Shown here piece by piece: positions 35,773 to 45,714 of a DNA stretch of 64,000 bases; position 1 is the first letter of the stretch, and every line of letters starts with the position of its first letter. Below the pieces are notes generated by a model. That model was not told the DNA's origin. It saw only the letters and a program-made list of their open reading frames with translations, and ran no database searches. The stretch covers positions 1 through 64,000 of the forward strand of contig JAJSRW010002160.1 of assembly GCA_022414725.1 (NCBI GenBank). The letters run 5' to 3'. The translations under genes were made by a program, and so were the position numbers. Source of the stretch: Microglena sp. YARC (lineage: Eukaryota; Chlorophyta; Chlorophyceae; Chlamydomonadales; Chlamydomonadaceae).

Positions 35773-35875
35773 CTGGAACTCCGCTTGCCAGGGATGAGCA
35801 CACCAGAACATTCTTTTCATTGGCCACCAACTTGCTGGCGCACATGGAGACATTAATGTATGACAGCGTATTTCC
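35773..35875 (-). CDS. CVNH-like exon E14 (completes E13)
   Basis: Acceptor CACGCAG|GGAAATACG and donor GTTCCAG|GTGTGG. 103 nt, phase 0 to 1. Encodes L-S-Y-I-N-V-S-M-C-A-S ... V-A-N-E-K-N-V-L-V-C-S-S ... G-V-P-G. Together with E13 it gives a complete four-cysteine repeat. Copies of its acceptor edge mixed with TTTAGGG fill 35.9-36.4 kb; donor-edge copies fill 35.5-35.77 kb. Confidence 0.65.
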
Positions 35876-35884
35876 CTGCGTGCA

Positions 35885-36400
35885 CAAGGATTCATTTAGG
35901 GTTTAGGGTTTAGGGCATACAAGGCACATGGAGACGTTGATGCATGACAGCGTGTTTCACTGCGTGCACAAGGATTCATTTAGGGTTTAGGGTTTAGGGC
36001 ATACAAGGCACATGGAGACGTTGATGTGTGACAGCGTGTTTCCCTGCGTGCACAAGGATTCATTTAGGGTTTAGGGTTTAGGGCATACAAGGCACATGGA
36101 GACGTTGATGTATGACAGCGTGTTTCCCTGCGTGCACAAGGATTCATATATAAAGTCACACAAAGGCACACACCTGGCAAGGGTTTAGGGTTTAGGGCAT
36201 ACAAGGTACATGGAGACGTTGATGCATGATATGCATATATAAAGTCACACAAAGGCACACACCTGGCAAGGGTTTAGGTTTTAAAGCTTATGTTTAGTTT
36301 TGTACACGAAGGCGCATGAGTGTTTATGAATGACAGCGTGCTTCCCTGCGTGCACAAGGATTCATATATACAGAAGGCACATAGAGACGTTACCGTACAC
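35885..36400 (-). repeat. E14 acceptor-edge copies with TTTAGGG
   Basis: Six copies of ACAGCGTGTTTCCCTGCGTG with ~45 nt of exon start, most separated by three TTTAGGG motifs. Each keeps the CACGCAG acceptor. Confidence 0.8.
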
Positions 36401-36732
36401 ACACACATACACACATGGCAGCATTACCCCTTGCACATAAATTTATGTACACAAGGCACATGAGTGTTGATGTACACACACACACACACACACATGCACA
36501 CACATGACAGCATTTACCCCTGCACATGGATAAGAATGTAAAAAATGATAGGAAAAAACTGTTGCATGCATGCAAGCGCTAAATACTCACCGGCCAGCCA
36601 CAGTAAGCGCGCAGCACCTTGTCATTTCATTACACAAGGCTACATGATTCAATGATATATTTGCCTACGTCTTTGCTTTCTAGCTTGTCCTCAGGGTTAT
36701 TGTACTTTCTAGCTTGTACAGCCCCTCTCAGT

Positions 36733-36929
36733 GATATACAATGGTCTAGTGGTAGACCAGATCGCTTGAGGATGAAGAGTCGGGGGTTCGACTCTCCTTT
36801 CGGTCGCTCTTGGCGTTGCAGGTCGTTGTCAACCGCGATGGTAGCTTGTCCAGTTGAGGTACGAGACCGCTCCCCACCCGCGTACGACGGGCTCCCTTAA
36901 CACCACGCCCCACCAGGTGTTATCATTAC
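36733..36929 (+). mobile_element. tRNA-derived SINE, subfamily 1, best-preserved head
   Basis: A-box-like TGGTCTAGTGGTAGACC and B box GGGGGTTCGACTCTCC, spaced as in a tRNA, followed by CTCTTGGCGTTGCAGGTCG and the shared body to CAGGTGTTATCATTACA. Not a working tRNA gene: the acceptor stem does not pair and it runs straight into the SINE body. Confidence 0.8.
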
Positions 36930-36976
36930 ACAAGGCTGCACGATTCAATACAAAAACTGGCGCATGCATGTCATTT

Positions 36977-37447
36977 CAAGGTCAAGGTCATTTCAAGGTC
37001 AAGGTCAAGGTCATTTCAAGGTCAAGGTCATTTCAAGGTCAAGGTCATTTCAAGGTCAAGGTCAAGGTCAAGGTCATTTCAAGGTCAAGGTCATTTCAAG
37101 GTCAAGGTCAAGGTCAAGGTCATTTCAAGGTCAAGGTCAAGGTCAAGGTCATTTCAAGGTCAAGGTCATTTCAAGGTCAAGGTCAAGGTCAAGGTCATTT
37201 CAAGGTCAAGGTCAAGGTCAAGGTCATTTCAAGGTCAAGGTCAAGGTCATTTCAAGGTCAAGGTCAAGGTCATTTCAAGGTCAAGGTCATTTCAAGGTCA
37301 AGGTCATTTCAAGGTCAAGGTCAAGGTCATCTCAAGGTCAAGGTCATTTCAAGGTCAAGGTCATTTCAAGGTCAAGGTCAAGGTCATTTCAAGGTCAAGG
37401 TCATTTCAAGGTCATTTCAAGGTCAAGGTCAAGGTCATTTCAAGGTC
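36977..37447. repeat. CAAGGT/CATTT minisatellite
   Basis: About 60 hexamers CAAGGT interrupted by CATTT. Followed at 37,448-37,565 by a dispersed repeat also at 26,550-26,640 (GTGGCAACGCCATCC, GCCGCTGGTTTG). Confidence 0.9.
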
Positions 37448-37687
37448 TCCCACCGCCCCAGAAGTGCGCCTACTCTTTTGTGGGAGTGGCAACGCCATCC
37501 AAACTGAATCATCGGTGCCGCTGGTTTGCGTAGGGAGACCCGCCTCCTGGGGTGAAATACCTTTCACAACTCCTAAACAAGTGCAGAGCAAATTTCTTAC
37601 CGGCCAGCCACAGTAAGCATGCAGCACACATGAGTATTTATGTTCAGTCTACAAACTGGCGCATGCATGCAAGTGCAAATTTCTTAC

Positions 37688-37761
37688 CGGCCAGCCACAG
37701 TAAGCACGCAGCACCTCGCCATTCCATGACACAGGGCTGCATGTGTTGATCCAGGAGCCCC
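37688..37761 (-). CDS. CVNH-like exon E13 (first half of a repeat)
   Basis: Acceptor CCTGCAG|GGGGCTCC and donor GGCCG|GTAAGAA. 74 nt, phase 1 to 0. Encodes G-G-S-W-I-N-T-C-S-P-V-S-W-N-G-E-V-L-R-A-Y-C-G-W-P. It is preceded by a proline-rich open stretch and by eight ~89-bp units that each repeat its acceptor and first ~45 nt. Donor-half copies lie at 37.6 and 36.6 kb. Confidence 0.65.
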
Positions 37762-38565
37762 CTGCAGGTGGTTGAGGTGATGGTGGTGGTGGTGCAGTTG
37801 TTGTTGGTGGTGGTGGTTTAGGTGGTGGTGGTTCAGGTGGTGCAGGTGTTGGTGCAGGTGGTTGAGGTGGTTGAGGTGGTTTAGGTGGTGGTGGTTGCCA
37901 TTCCATGACACCAGGCTGCATGTGTTGATCCAGGAGCCCCCTTCAGGTGGTTGAGGTGGTTGAGGTGGTGGTGGTGGTGGTCGCCATTCCATGTCACAGG
38001 GCTGCATGTGTTGATCCAAGAGCCCCCTGCAGGTGGTTGAGGTGGTTGAGGTGGTGGTGGTGGTGGTGGTCGCCATTCCATGACACCGGGCTGCATGTGT
38101 TGATCCAGGAGCCCCCTTCAGGTGGTTGAGGTGGTTGAGGTGGTGGTGGTGGTGGTCGCCATTCCATGTCACAGGGCTGCATGTTTTGATCCAAGAGCCC
38201 CCTGCAGGTGGTTGAGGTGGTTGAGGTGGTGGTGGTGGTGGTGGTCGCCATTCCATGTCACTGGGCTGCATGTGTTGATCCAGGAGCCCCCTTCAGGTGG
38301 TTGAGGTGGTTGAGGTGGTGGTGGTGGTGGTGGTGGTCGCCATTCATGTCACAGGGCTGCATGTGTTGATCCAAGAGCCCCCTGCAGGTGGTTGAGGTGG
38401 TTGAGGTGGTGGTGGTGGTGGTGGTCGCCATTCCATGTCACTGGGCTGCATGTGTTGATCCAAGAGCCCCCTGCAGGTGGTTGAGGTGGTTGAGGTGGTG
38501 GTGGTGGTTGCCATTCCATGTCACTGGGCTGCATGTGTTGATTCAGGAGCCTCCTGCAGCAGACC
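37762..38565 (-). repeat. E13 acceptor-edge array (~89 bp x 8)
   Basis: Each unit holds CTGCAG or CTGAAG, then GGGGCTCCTGGATCAACACA and TGGAATGGC, then CCACC/CAACCACCT runs. Units are not multiples of three, so the frame alternates between Pro/Gln- and His/Asn-rich. The outermost copy has TGA for TGG. Confidence 0.85.
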
Positions 38566-38639
38566 AGGGGATGCGGAGATTGTGGGGTAATGCATATGCT
38601 CTTGCCTGTTTGTTGTTGTTGCTGTTCTACACACACTCT

Positions 38640-39163
38640 CCCCGACTGACCAACCAACTGACCCCAACTAACACCCCCCCCCCACTGACCAACCGACCCC
38701 AACTATCACTCCCCCTGGTCAGCCAGCTGATTAACACACACACACTCTCTCCCCGACTGACAAACCAACTGACCCCAACTAACACCCCCCCCACTGACCA
38801 ACCGCCCCAAACTAACACTCCCCATGGTCAGCCAGCTGATTAACACACACACACTCTCCCCGACTGACCAACCAACCGACCCAACTAACACCCTCCCTGA
38901 CTGACCAACCGCCCCCAACTTAAACCCCCCGACTGACCAATCAACCCCATCTAAAACACTCTCCCCGATGAATCACCTACTTCACACGACACACACTCTC
39001 AGAACCCCGCCAGCTGCTGACCTGGCGCTCTCTCCCCAATGAATCAGCTACTTAACACGACACACAATCTCAGAAACCCGCCAGCTGCTGACCTGGCACA
39101 CTCTCCCCGATGAATCAGCTACTTAACACGACACACACTCTCAGACCCCTGCCAGCTACTGAC
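38640..39163. repeat. CTCCCCGACTGACCAACC units and E12 donor-edge copies
   Basis: Three ~130-bp units (38,640-38,990), then two to three ~60-bp copies of the E12 donor edge (CCAGCTGCTGACCTGGC). Confidence 0.7.
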
Positions 39164-39373
39164 CTGGCACGTCCAAGGCTGCGTTGACTCCGCTGCAAAT
39201 GAGCTTTCCATCATCGTTGTTGATCGACAGCGGCGAGGAGCACAGTGTGGTGTTGGCAAAGGCCGGCAATGGGAGCAGGATATTAGCACTGACGACGTTG
39301 TTGCACACAGCTGACATGATACCGTACTTTTCATTGAAGTACAAAGGGCTGCAGGTCTCCCACCAAGTGCCAC
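39164..39373 (-). CDS. CVNH-like exon E12 (whole repeat)
   Basis: Acceptor GATGTAG|GTGGCACTTGG and donor GTGCCAG|GTCAGT. 210 nt, phase 1-1. One exon carries the full repeat: GGTWWETC, G-I-M-S-A-V-C, A-N-T-T-L-C, I-N-N-D-D-G-K-L-I-C-S-G, D-V-P-G. The middle is longer than in sister repeats (I-L-L-P-L-P-A-F). A phase 1-1 exon can be duplicated without breaking frame. Short donor-edge copies follow at 39.0-39.16 kb. Confidence 0.7.
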
Positions 39374-39389
39374 CTACATCGTAATTCAT

Positions 39390-39677
39390 ACATTGTAATT
39401 AATTAATTAATTAATTAATTAATAAATAAGAATGTATTAATTAATAAATAATAATTAATTGATTAATTCATACATTGTAATTAATTAGTAAATAATCATC
39501 AATTAATGCATTAATTAATTAATTAATTAATTAATTAATTAATATATACATTGTAATTAATACATTGTAAATAAATGTAATTGTTAACTGGTGGTTTATT
39601 CTGGCCGGCGAGGGCGGACTGATAGTGCACAGGCTCAGGCTGAAATGGACATGCATAACATCATAGATACACGTTTG
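39390..39677. repeat. TTAA/ATTA microsatellite
   Basis: AATTAATTAATTAATT runs between E12 and MITE family 2. No coding signal. Confidence 0.85.
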
Positions 39678-39836
39678 TAGGGGTCGGCTATGTTTTATAA
39701 TATTGGTGAATAAACAATATTATATATTATTAGTCGGACTAGTCTCACCAGAAGCTCAAATTAATTTGAAAAACTATTATTATTGTGACACAATAATATC
39801 AATATTTCAAACACTAATATTAGTTGCCGTTCCCTA
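39678..39836. mobile_element. MITE, family 2, AT-rich diverged copy
   Basis: TAGGGGTCGGCTATG ... TTGCCGTTCCCTA, 159 bp, core rich in AATATTAT. Flanks CACGTTTG and CACATATT match only partly. In the intron just upstream of E12. Confidence 0.6.
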
Positions 39837-40728
39837 CACATATTCACACACCTGACAGGTTAGTCACCATGCTACTTACTGGGCAACACACACCTACACA
39901 CACACATATATATAGCAACACACATACATACACACATATGCAGCAATGCACATGTATACAAACATACACAGCAACACATACCTACACACATATATAAATA
40001 GCAACACACACCTACAGCAACACACACCTACACACATATATATAGCAACACACATACATACACACATATGCAGCAATACACATGTTTACAAACACACTGC
40101 AACACACGCATACAGCAACACACGCATACACACACACACATATGCAGCAATACACATGTATACAAACACACAGCAACACACGCATACAGCAACACACACC
40201 TACACACACACATAAAAACACACACATGCAGCAATACACATGTATACACACATACAGCAACACACATATATGCACAAGGTTGGGTGCCATGCTCCTGCAA
40301 ACATACAGATGCATACATATACAGCAACACACATACTGACACACACGCACGCATACACATACAGCAACACACATACAGACACATACACATACTAATGCAT
40401 ACATAAACATCATAACACTCCCGGCATGTTGGGCACCAGGCTGCTACACACATACAGACACATTCAGACACATACATATACATACAGCAACACACACCCG
40501 GCATGTTGGTCGCCAGGCCACTGCACACATACAGACACATTCAGACAAATACATATACATACAGCAACACATACCCGGCATGTTGGGCGCCAGGCCACTG
40601 CACACATTCAGACACATTCAGACACATACATATACATACAGCAACACACACCCGGCATGTTGGGCGCCAGGCCACTGCACACATACAGACACATTCAGAC
40701 ACATACATATACATACAGCAACACACAC
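39837..40728 (-). repeat. CACACATACAGCAA repeats and E11 donor-edge array
   Basis: 39.9-40.4 kb is CA-rich (ACACATACAGCAACACACA). From 40,415 to 40,728 are four ~80-bp units with GTGGCCTGGCGCCCAACATG, CCGG and a GTGTGTG donor on the minus strand. Confidence 0.75.
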
Positions 40729-40846
40729 CGGCATGTTGGGCGCCAGGCCACTGCACACAAGCTTGTTGTTGTCGTTGGAAAGGGTTGCTCCTGTAGCACA
40801 CATCTCCATGTTGATTGGAGACTGGGCATTATTGCTGAGGCCGCAG
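40729..40846 (-). CDS. CVNH-like exon E11 (completes E10)
   Basis: Acceptor TGTGCAG|CTGCGGCC. Encodes C-G-L-S-N-N-A-Q-S-P-I-N-M-E-M-C ... L-S-N-D-N-N-K-L-V-C-S-G-L-A-P-N-M-P. The donor here reads CCG|GTGTGTG and gives phase 0. Downstream copies of the same edge mostly read CCGG|GTGTGTG, which would give the expected phase 1. So one G appears lost at the proximal donor (a real deletion or a consensus error). Confidence 0.55.
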
Positions 40847-40959
40847 CTGCACAGGGTGTACGGGGGAAGGGTGTGGGGTGTAGTGTGTAGTGTGTGGTGC
40901 TGGTAGTGTGTGGTGGTGGTAGTGTGTGGTGCGTGAGAAATAAAGGATTGCCCCTGGAG

Positions 40960-41690
40960 GGTGAAGGTTGATTGGAGACTGGGCATTGTTGCTGAGGCCC
41001 CAGCTGCACAGGGTGTACGGGAGAAGGTGTGAGGTGTAGTGTGTGGTGGTGGTAGTGGGGTTTATGTTGTAGGGTGTGGGGTGCAGGATGATTGGAGACT
41101 GGGCATTGTTGCTGAGGCCGCAGCTGCACAGAGGGATAAGGTTGTGGGGTGGTGGGGTTTAGGGTGTAGCGTGTGGAGTGTAGCATGTGTAGTGTAGTGT
41201 GTGGCGTGGTGGTTGTGGGTTGTGCGGCGCTGTGTGCAATGTGCAGTACACATCTGAATGTGCAGTACATATCTGAATGTGCAGTACACATCTAAATGTG
41301 CAGTACACATCTGAATGTGCAGTACACATCTGAATGTGCAGTACACATCTGAATGTGCAGTACACATCTGAATGTGCAGTACACATCTGAATCCTGATTG
41401 GAGATTGGGCATCGTTGCTGAGGCCGCAGCTGCACAGGACGTAGGGTGGTGGTTTTTAGGGTGTAGTGTGTGGAGTGTAGTGTGTGGGGTGGTGGTTGTG
41501 GGTTGTGAGAGGTGGAGTGTGTGGTTTTTAGGGTGTAGCGTGTGAAGTGTAGAGTGTAGTGCAGTGTGAGGGGTGGTGGGTTGTGTGGTTCTGTGTGTTA
41601 TATGTGTGTGGTATGGATGGTGTGGAGTGATGGTTGTGGGGTGCAAGGGAGAAGGTCCCTGTAGCGCTCATCTGCAGATTTATTCAGTGA
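40960..41690 (-). repeat. E11 acceptor-edge copies and a 19-bp array
   Basis: Three copies of GTGCAG|CTGCGGCCTCAGCAA (near 40,998, 41,120 and 41,430) in GTGTGGTG-rich DNA. The outermost copy is followed by eight 19-bp units GAATGTGCAGTACACATCT at 41,232-41,392. Confidence 0.75.
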
Positions 41691-41734
41691 TTTTGTTCTG
41701 GGTTGATTGTAGTTTGGGGCTTGTTGCCACTTGT

Positions 41735-42100
41735 TTTACTGATCAGTGCCTACCTGTCATCCACTTAATGATCAGTGCTGACCTGTTGGTGCCGTGTCTT
41801 ACCTGGCACTCATGCACTTAATGATCAGTGCCTACCTGTCATCCACTTAATGATCAGTGCTGACCTGTTGGTGCCGTGTCTTACCTGGCACTCATCCACT
41901 TAATGATCAGTGCCTACCTGTCATCCACTTAATGATCAGTGCTGAGCTGTCAGTGCCGTGTCTTACCTGGCAGTCATCCACTTAATGATCAGTGCCTACC
42001 TGCCAGTGCCAACCTGTCAGTGCCATGTCTTACCTGGCACTCATCCACTCTATGATCAGTGCCTACCTGTCAGTGCCAACCTGTCAGTGCTGTGTCTTAC
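41735..42100 (-). repeat. E10 donor-edge copies
   Basis: Repeated TGTCTTACCTGGCA and CATCCACTTAATGATCAGTG. Each reproduces the end of E10 with its GTAAGA donor. Confidence 0.75.
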
Positions 42101-42161
42101 CTGGCAGTCATCCAGTTGCTGGTGTAGATCCTGGCAGTGCATGATTTAGACCAGGTACCAC
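42101..42161 (-). CDS. CVNH-like exon E10 (short first part)
   Basis: Acceptor ATACAG|GTGGTACC and donor CTGCCAG|GTAAGA. 61 nt, phase 1 to 2. Encodes G-G-T-W-S-K-S-C-T ... N-W-M-T-A. The phase-2 end joins E11 to give S-C-G-L, restoring the second cysteine. Several copies of its donor edge (ACTTACCTGGCA-like on the plus strand) occupy 41.7-42.1 kb. Confidence 0.6.
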
Positions 42162-43105
42162 CTGTATCAGAAAGCACAATATTATGGTCAGGTTTATATA
42201 GATTTGTATTTTTATTTTTATATGTACATTTCAATGTTTATTTTATTTTTTAAACGGAATCTACAAATGGGGGGTTGGCATGTTCAGGTTAACACGTGAT
42301 TTTGTTTTATACAGTTTTTTTGTTTATATGGAATATACAAATGGGCGGATGGCATGTTCAGGTTTATATGGGATTTTGTTTGATATGTTTTTTTGTTTAT
42401 ATGGAATATACAAATGGGCGGATGACATGGAGGGGTGTTGGTGGAGAGCTTATGGTGTGTGTGTGTTGGATGTTGGTTACATGGAGTATGTGTTGGGTGT
42501 TGGTTTATATGGAATATACAAATCGAGAGGTGTTGGTGGAGAGCTTATGGTGTGTGTGTGTTGGATGCTGGTTATATGGTGTATGTGTTGGGTTGTTGTT
42601 GGAGAGCTTATGGTTCGTGTGTGTCTTAAATGCGAAATCAGAACACATACAGTACATGTGTGCGTTTGGAAACAAGTGATATTGATTGAGGGACAGCTGG
42701 ACAGGTGGGGTGACAAGGCAAGCTATCTAGATTAATGATATCCGGATTAAGGCATATCAGATTACCTACCTGGCAGATTGCCTACATGCCTACCTGGCAG
42801 ATTGGACGTGGCCCCTTGGCACATCAGATTACCTACCTGGCAGATTGCCTACGTGCCTACCTGGCAGATTGGGTGCAGCCCCTTGGCACATCCTATTGCC
42901 TACCTGGCAGATTACCGACATGTCTACCTGGTAGATTGCCTACATGCCTACCTGGCAGATTGGGTGCAGCCCCTTGGCACATCCGATTGCCTACCTGGCA
43001 GATTACCGACATGTCTACCTGGCATACTAAATACATGCCTACCTGGCAGATTGGGCGAGGCCCCCTGGCACATCAGATTTCAATAGGAGTTGCCTACATG
43101 CCTAC
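42162..43105 (-). repeat. Intron with 70-bp repeats and E9 donor-edge array
   Basis: 42,250-42,640 has repeated TTTATATGGAATATACAAAT and GGAGAGCTTATGGTGTGTG. 42,745-43,105 has about nine copies of the E9 3' edge (GATTGGGTGCAGCCCCTTGG, CTACCTGGCAG), each with a GTAGGC-like donor. Confidence 0.75.
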
Positions 43106-43462
43106 CTGGCAGATTGGGCGAGGCCCCATGGCACATCAGATTTCCATAGGAGTTGGAAATGGAGAGGGCGGAACCAGTCTGGCCGCACATGGTGGTGTCG
43201 ATGGATGATGTCTTGAGCGTGCCATTGTTGTGTGTCTGCCCGCAGAAGGCCTTCAGGGTGGTGCCATCCCAAGACCAAGGGGTGCAGGACTGGTACCATG
43301 AGCCACCAGGAGGGGCCAAGGTGGATAAGTAGATTGTAGTGCCACCCCAAGACCAAGGGGTGCAGACTGGTACCATGAGCCACCTAATGAGGGGCCAAGG
43401 TGGATAAGTAGATTGTAGTGCCACCCCAAGAACAAGGGGTGCAGACTGGTACCATGAGCCAC
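43106..43462 (-). CDS. CVNH-like exon E9, possibly extended by internal duplication
   Basis: The core (43,106-43,306) encodes a textbook repeat: GGSWYQSC, W-D-G-T-T-L-K-A-F-C-G, S-S-I-D-T-T-M-C, S-N-S-Y-G-N-L-M-C, N-L-P-G, with donor CTGCCAG|GTAGGC. The core start has lost its acceptor: CCTG precedes GTGGC where sister copies have TTAG. Two upstream copies keep TTAG|GTGGC. Only the one at 43,462 is in frame with the core (156 nt away), giving a 357-nt phase 1-1 exon without a stop. The boundaries used in RNA are uncertain. Confidence 0.55.
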
Positions 43463-43810
43463 CTAATGAGGGGCCAAGGTGGATAAGTAGATTGTAGTGC
43501 CATCCCAATACAAGGGATGGTGCAGGACTGGTACCATGAGCCACCTAAAGGGGGGCCAAGGTGGATAACAAGGGGTGGTGCAGGACTGGTACCATGAGCC
43601 ATCTTTTGCTATCATATCATACCATGCATGACTGGTACCATGAGCCATCTTATGCTATCATATCATACCATGCATGACTGGTACCATGAGCCATCTTATG
43701 CTATCATATCATACCATGCATGACTGGTACCATGAGCCATCTTATGCTATCATATCATACCATGCATGACTGGTACCATGAGCCATCTTATGCTATCATA
43801 TAATAATGTC
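43463..43810 (-). repeat. E9 acceptor-edge array
   Basis: Copies of TTAG|GTGGCTCATGGTACCAG, first at ~80-bp spacing, then five ~45-bp units with CATGCATGACTGGTACCATG, CCATCTTATGC and TATCATATCATAC. Confidence 0.75.
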
Positions 43811-44019
43811 GTGTATAATGTTATAAAACATATACACGGTTATTATGTCATACATAACGCCTTAGTGTTTTACCGTTATACTGTTCTATTGCGCTAACCT
43901 GGTATAATGGTATAGTATGTCGTTTATAAGGTTATAAAACATGTATACAGTTATAATATCACATATAATGTCATAACGTTACGTTCTGATGTTTTAATAT
44001 ATTAGAATGGTATAATGGT

Positions 44020-44199
44020 TAGGGATAGGCAATATGATATCATATGATATCATATGATATCATACGATGCTGGCGGTCTGTCTCGGTAACTTTGGCCTAC
44101 GGCATCATATCATATGATATTAAATCATATGATATTTGTATGATATCATATGATATCATACTCGTCTTTGGACAGCATCATATGATTTGCCGGTCCCTA
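44020..44199. mobile_element. MITE, family 2 (180 bp, exact 8-bp TSD)
   Basis: TAGGGATAGGCAA ... TTTGCCGGTCCCTA with an exact 8-bp duplication ATAATGGT (44,012-44,019 and 44,200-44,207). The core is made of ATCATATGATATC palindromes on both arms, so the whole element could fold into a long hairpin. hAT-like by target-site length. Lies in intron E8-E9. Confidence 0.85.
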
Positions 44200-44207
44200 A
44201 TAATGGT

Positions 44208-44450
44208 ATGCTGTGTCATGTGTAGTGTTATAAGACATGTATACTGATATAGTATTTGAACATGTTATAATGATAACATATTGTATATAACATGTATACC
44301 GATATGTTATTTGAACATGTTATAATGATGTTATATTGTATATAACATGTATACTGATATATTATTCGAACATGTTATAATGATATAATATTTTACACAA
44401 TCAATTTATGTGTAAAATGGTACACAATCATCACAATTGTTGGAACCTAC
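44208..44450. repeat. AT-rich GTTATAATGATATAAT repeats
   Basis: Repeats of TATAACATGTATACTGATAT and GAACATGTTATAATGAT; similar DNA at 43,800-44,011. No gene seen. Confidence 0.7.
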
Positions 44451-44556
44451 CAGGAGGGGCCCCAGCTCCGGAACCACTGGCGAGCAACGCACTGCACAGA
44501 AGTCGGCCTTTTTGGTTGGATAGAATTGCAAAGGGAGCACACAGGTTCATGTTGAC
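44451..44556 (-). CDS. CVNH-like exon E8 (completes E7)
   Basis: Acceptor CCCTCAG|GTCAACATG and donor CCTCCTG|GTAGG. 106 nt, phase 0 to 1. Encodes V-N-M-N-L-C-A-P ... I-L-S-N-Q-K-G-R-L-L-C-S and ends A-P-P-G instead of L-P-G. Degraded copies of its acceptor edge lie at 44.74-44.79 kb. Confidence 0.65.
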
Positions 44557-44990
44557 CTGAGGGGATAGAGTGGGCACGGTACTTGGTTAGCGTTGCATAA
44601 GGAGCACACACACACACACACACGCCCTCACCCATACCACACATGCACCTCTACCTCCACTAACTTCCCCCCCCCACCACCACCACACACGGTGGGCACG
44701 GTACTTGGTTAGCGTTGCATGAGGAGCACACACACACCCGCACCCGTACCACACATGTTCATGTTGACCTGGGAGGTAGAGTGGGTGCAGTCTTGGTTAG
44801 CGTTGCATAAGAAGCACTAACACCCCTCACACCCCCTCACCCATACCACTCATGCACCGCCGCCGCCAACTTTAACTTTGTCCCCCCACCCACCACCACC
44901 ACCACCACCACACACGGTGGGCACAATGCTTGGTTAGCATTGCATAGATAGGGAACACACAAGGGTTTTAAAATGTGAAAGTGAGTTTTG
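44557..44990 (-). repeat. E8 acceptor-edge copies, CA/CCA-rich intron
   Basis: GTTCATGTTGACCTGGGAGG near 44,757 repeats the E8 start. Three GGGCACGGTACTTGGTTAGC-type units separate CACACA and CACCACC tracts. Confidence 0.65.
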
Positions 44991-45000
44991 AAAGTGAGAG

Positions 45001-45433
45001 AGCCTTACCTGGGACTGAGTATCATAGGGAAACCCACAGCCTGCAGTCAATAAACCCGCTGACCACCACCAACACCACACACACCACCGCCACCACCACA
45101 CACCAGGAGCCTTACCTGGGACTGGGCGTCATAGGGCAGTCCACAGCCTGCAGTCAATATTCCCCCTGACCACCACCACCACACACACACCACCGCCACC
45201 ACAACAGACCAGGAGCCTTACCTGGGACTGGGCGTCATAGGGCAGCCCACAGCCTGCAGTCAATATTCCCCCTGACCACCACCACCACACACACACCACC
45301 GCCACCACCACACACCAGGAGCCTTACCTGGGACTGAGCGTCATAGGGCAGCCCACAGCCTGCAGTCAATATTCCCCCTGACCACCACCACCACACACAC
45401 ACCACCGCCACCACCACACACCAGGAGCCTTAC
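45001..45433 (-). repeat. E7 donor-edge array (106 bp x 4)
   Basis: Exact 106-bp period (45,129, 45,235, 45,341): GGGGGAATATTGACTGCAGG through CAGTCCCAG|GTAAGG plus GGTGGCGGTGGTGTGTG-like spacer. Each copy has an apparently good donor. Confidence 0.85.
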
Positions 45434-45525
45434 CTGGGACTGAGCGTCATAGGGCAGCCCACAGCCTGCAGTCAATATTCCCCCTGACCAGCTAACAGGG
45501 GAGCAAGAGCTGTCCCAGGAACCGC
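45434..45525 (-). CDS. CVNH-like exon E7 (first half of a repeat)
   Basis: Acceptor TGTGCAG|GCGGTTCC and donor TCCCAG|GTAAGG. 92 nt, phase 1 to 0. Encodes G-G-S-W-D-S-S-C-S-P-V-S-W-S-G-G-I-L-T-A-G-C-G, a near-consensus N-terminal half. Joins in phase to E8. Four ~106-bp copies of its donor half follow in the intron (45.0-45.43 kb), each keeping an apparently usable donor. Confidence 0.7.
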
Positions 45526-45714
45526 CTGCACAATTAATGGAGAGATTGGTGGGTGGGGGGCAGTGACAGGTGGCTTGGCTCTGAGAATCGGTAACCGGTG
45601 ACTGATTGATACCCACCAATTAATGGAGAGATTGATGACTTCATTTGTCTTGTTTACCTATTTATTGGATTAATTTTGAATTAATAACATGATTAATTAT
45701 GTAATGTGCATACG

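Noticed and set aside
36740..36800. tRNA gene
   Set aside because: The A and B boxes are good, but there is no matching acceptor stem and the sequence continues into a body repeated elsewhere, so it is a SINE head.
36977..37447. Array of TCAAGGTCA resembling nuclear-receptor half-sites
   Set aside because: It is a simple hexamer repeat, and nuclear receptors are animal proteins with no reason to expect them here.
38349..38565. Additional CVNH exons in the E13 array
   Set aside because: Each unit has only the first ~45 nt of the exon, the frame shifts between units, and the outermost has a stop in place of Trp.
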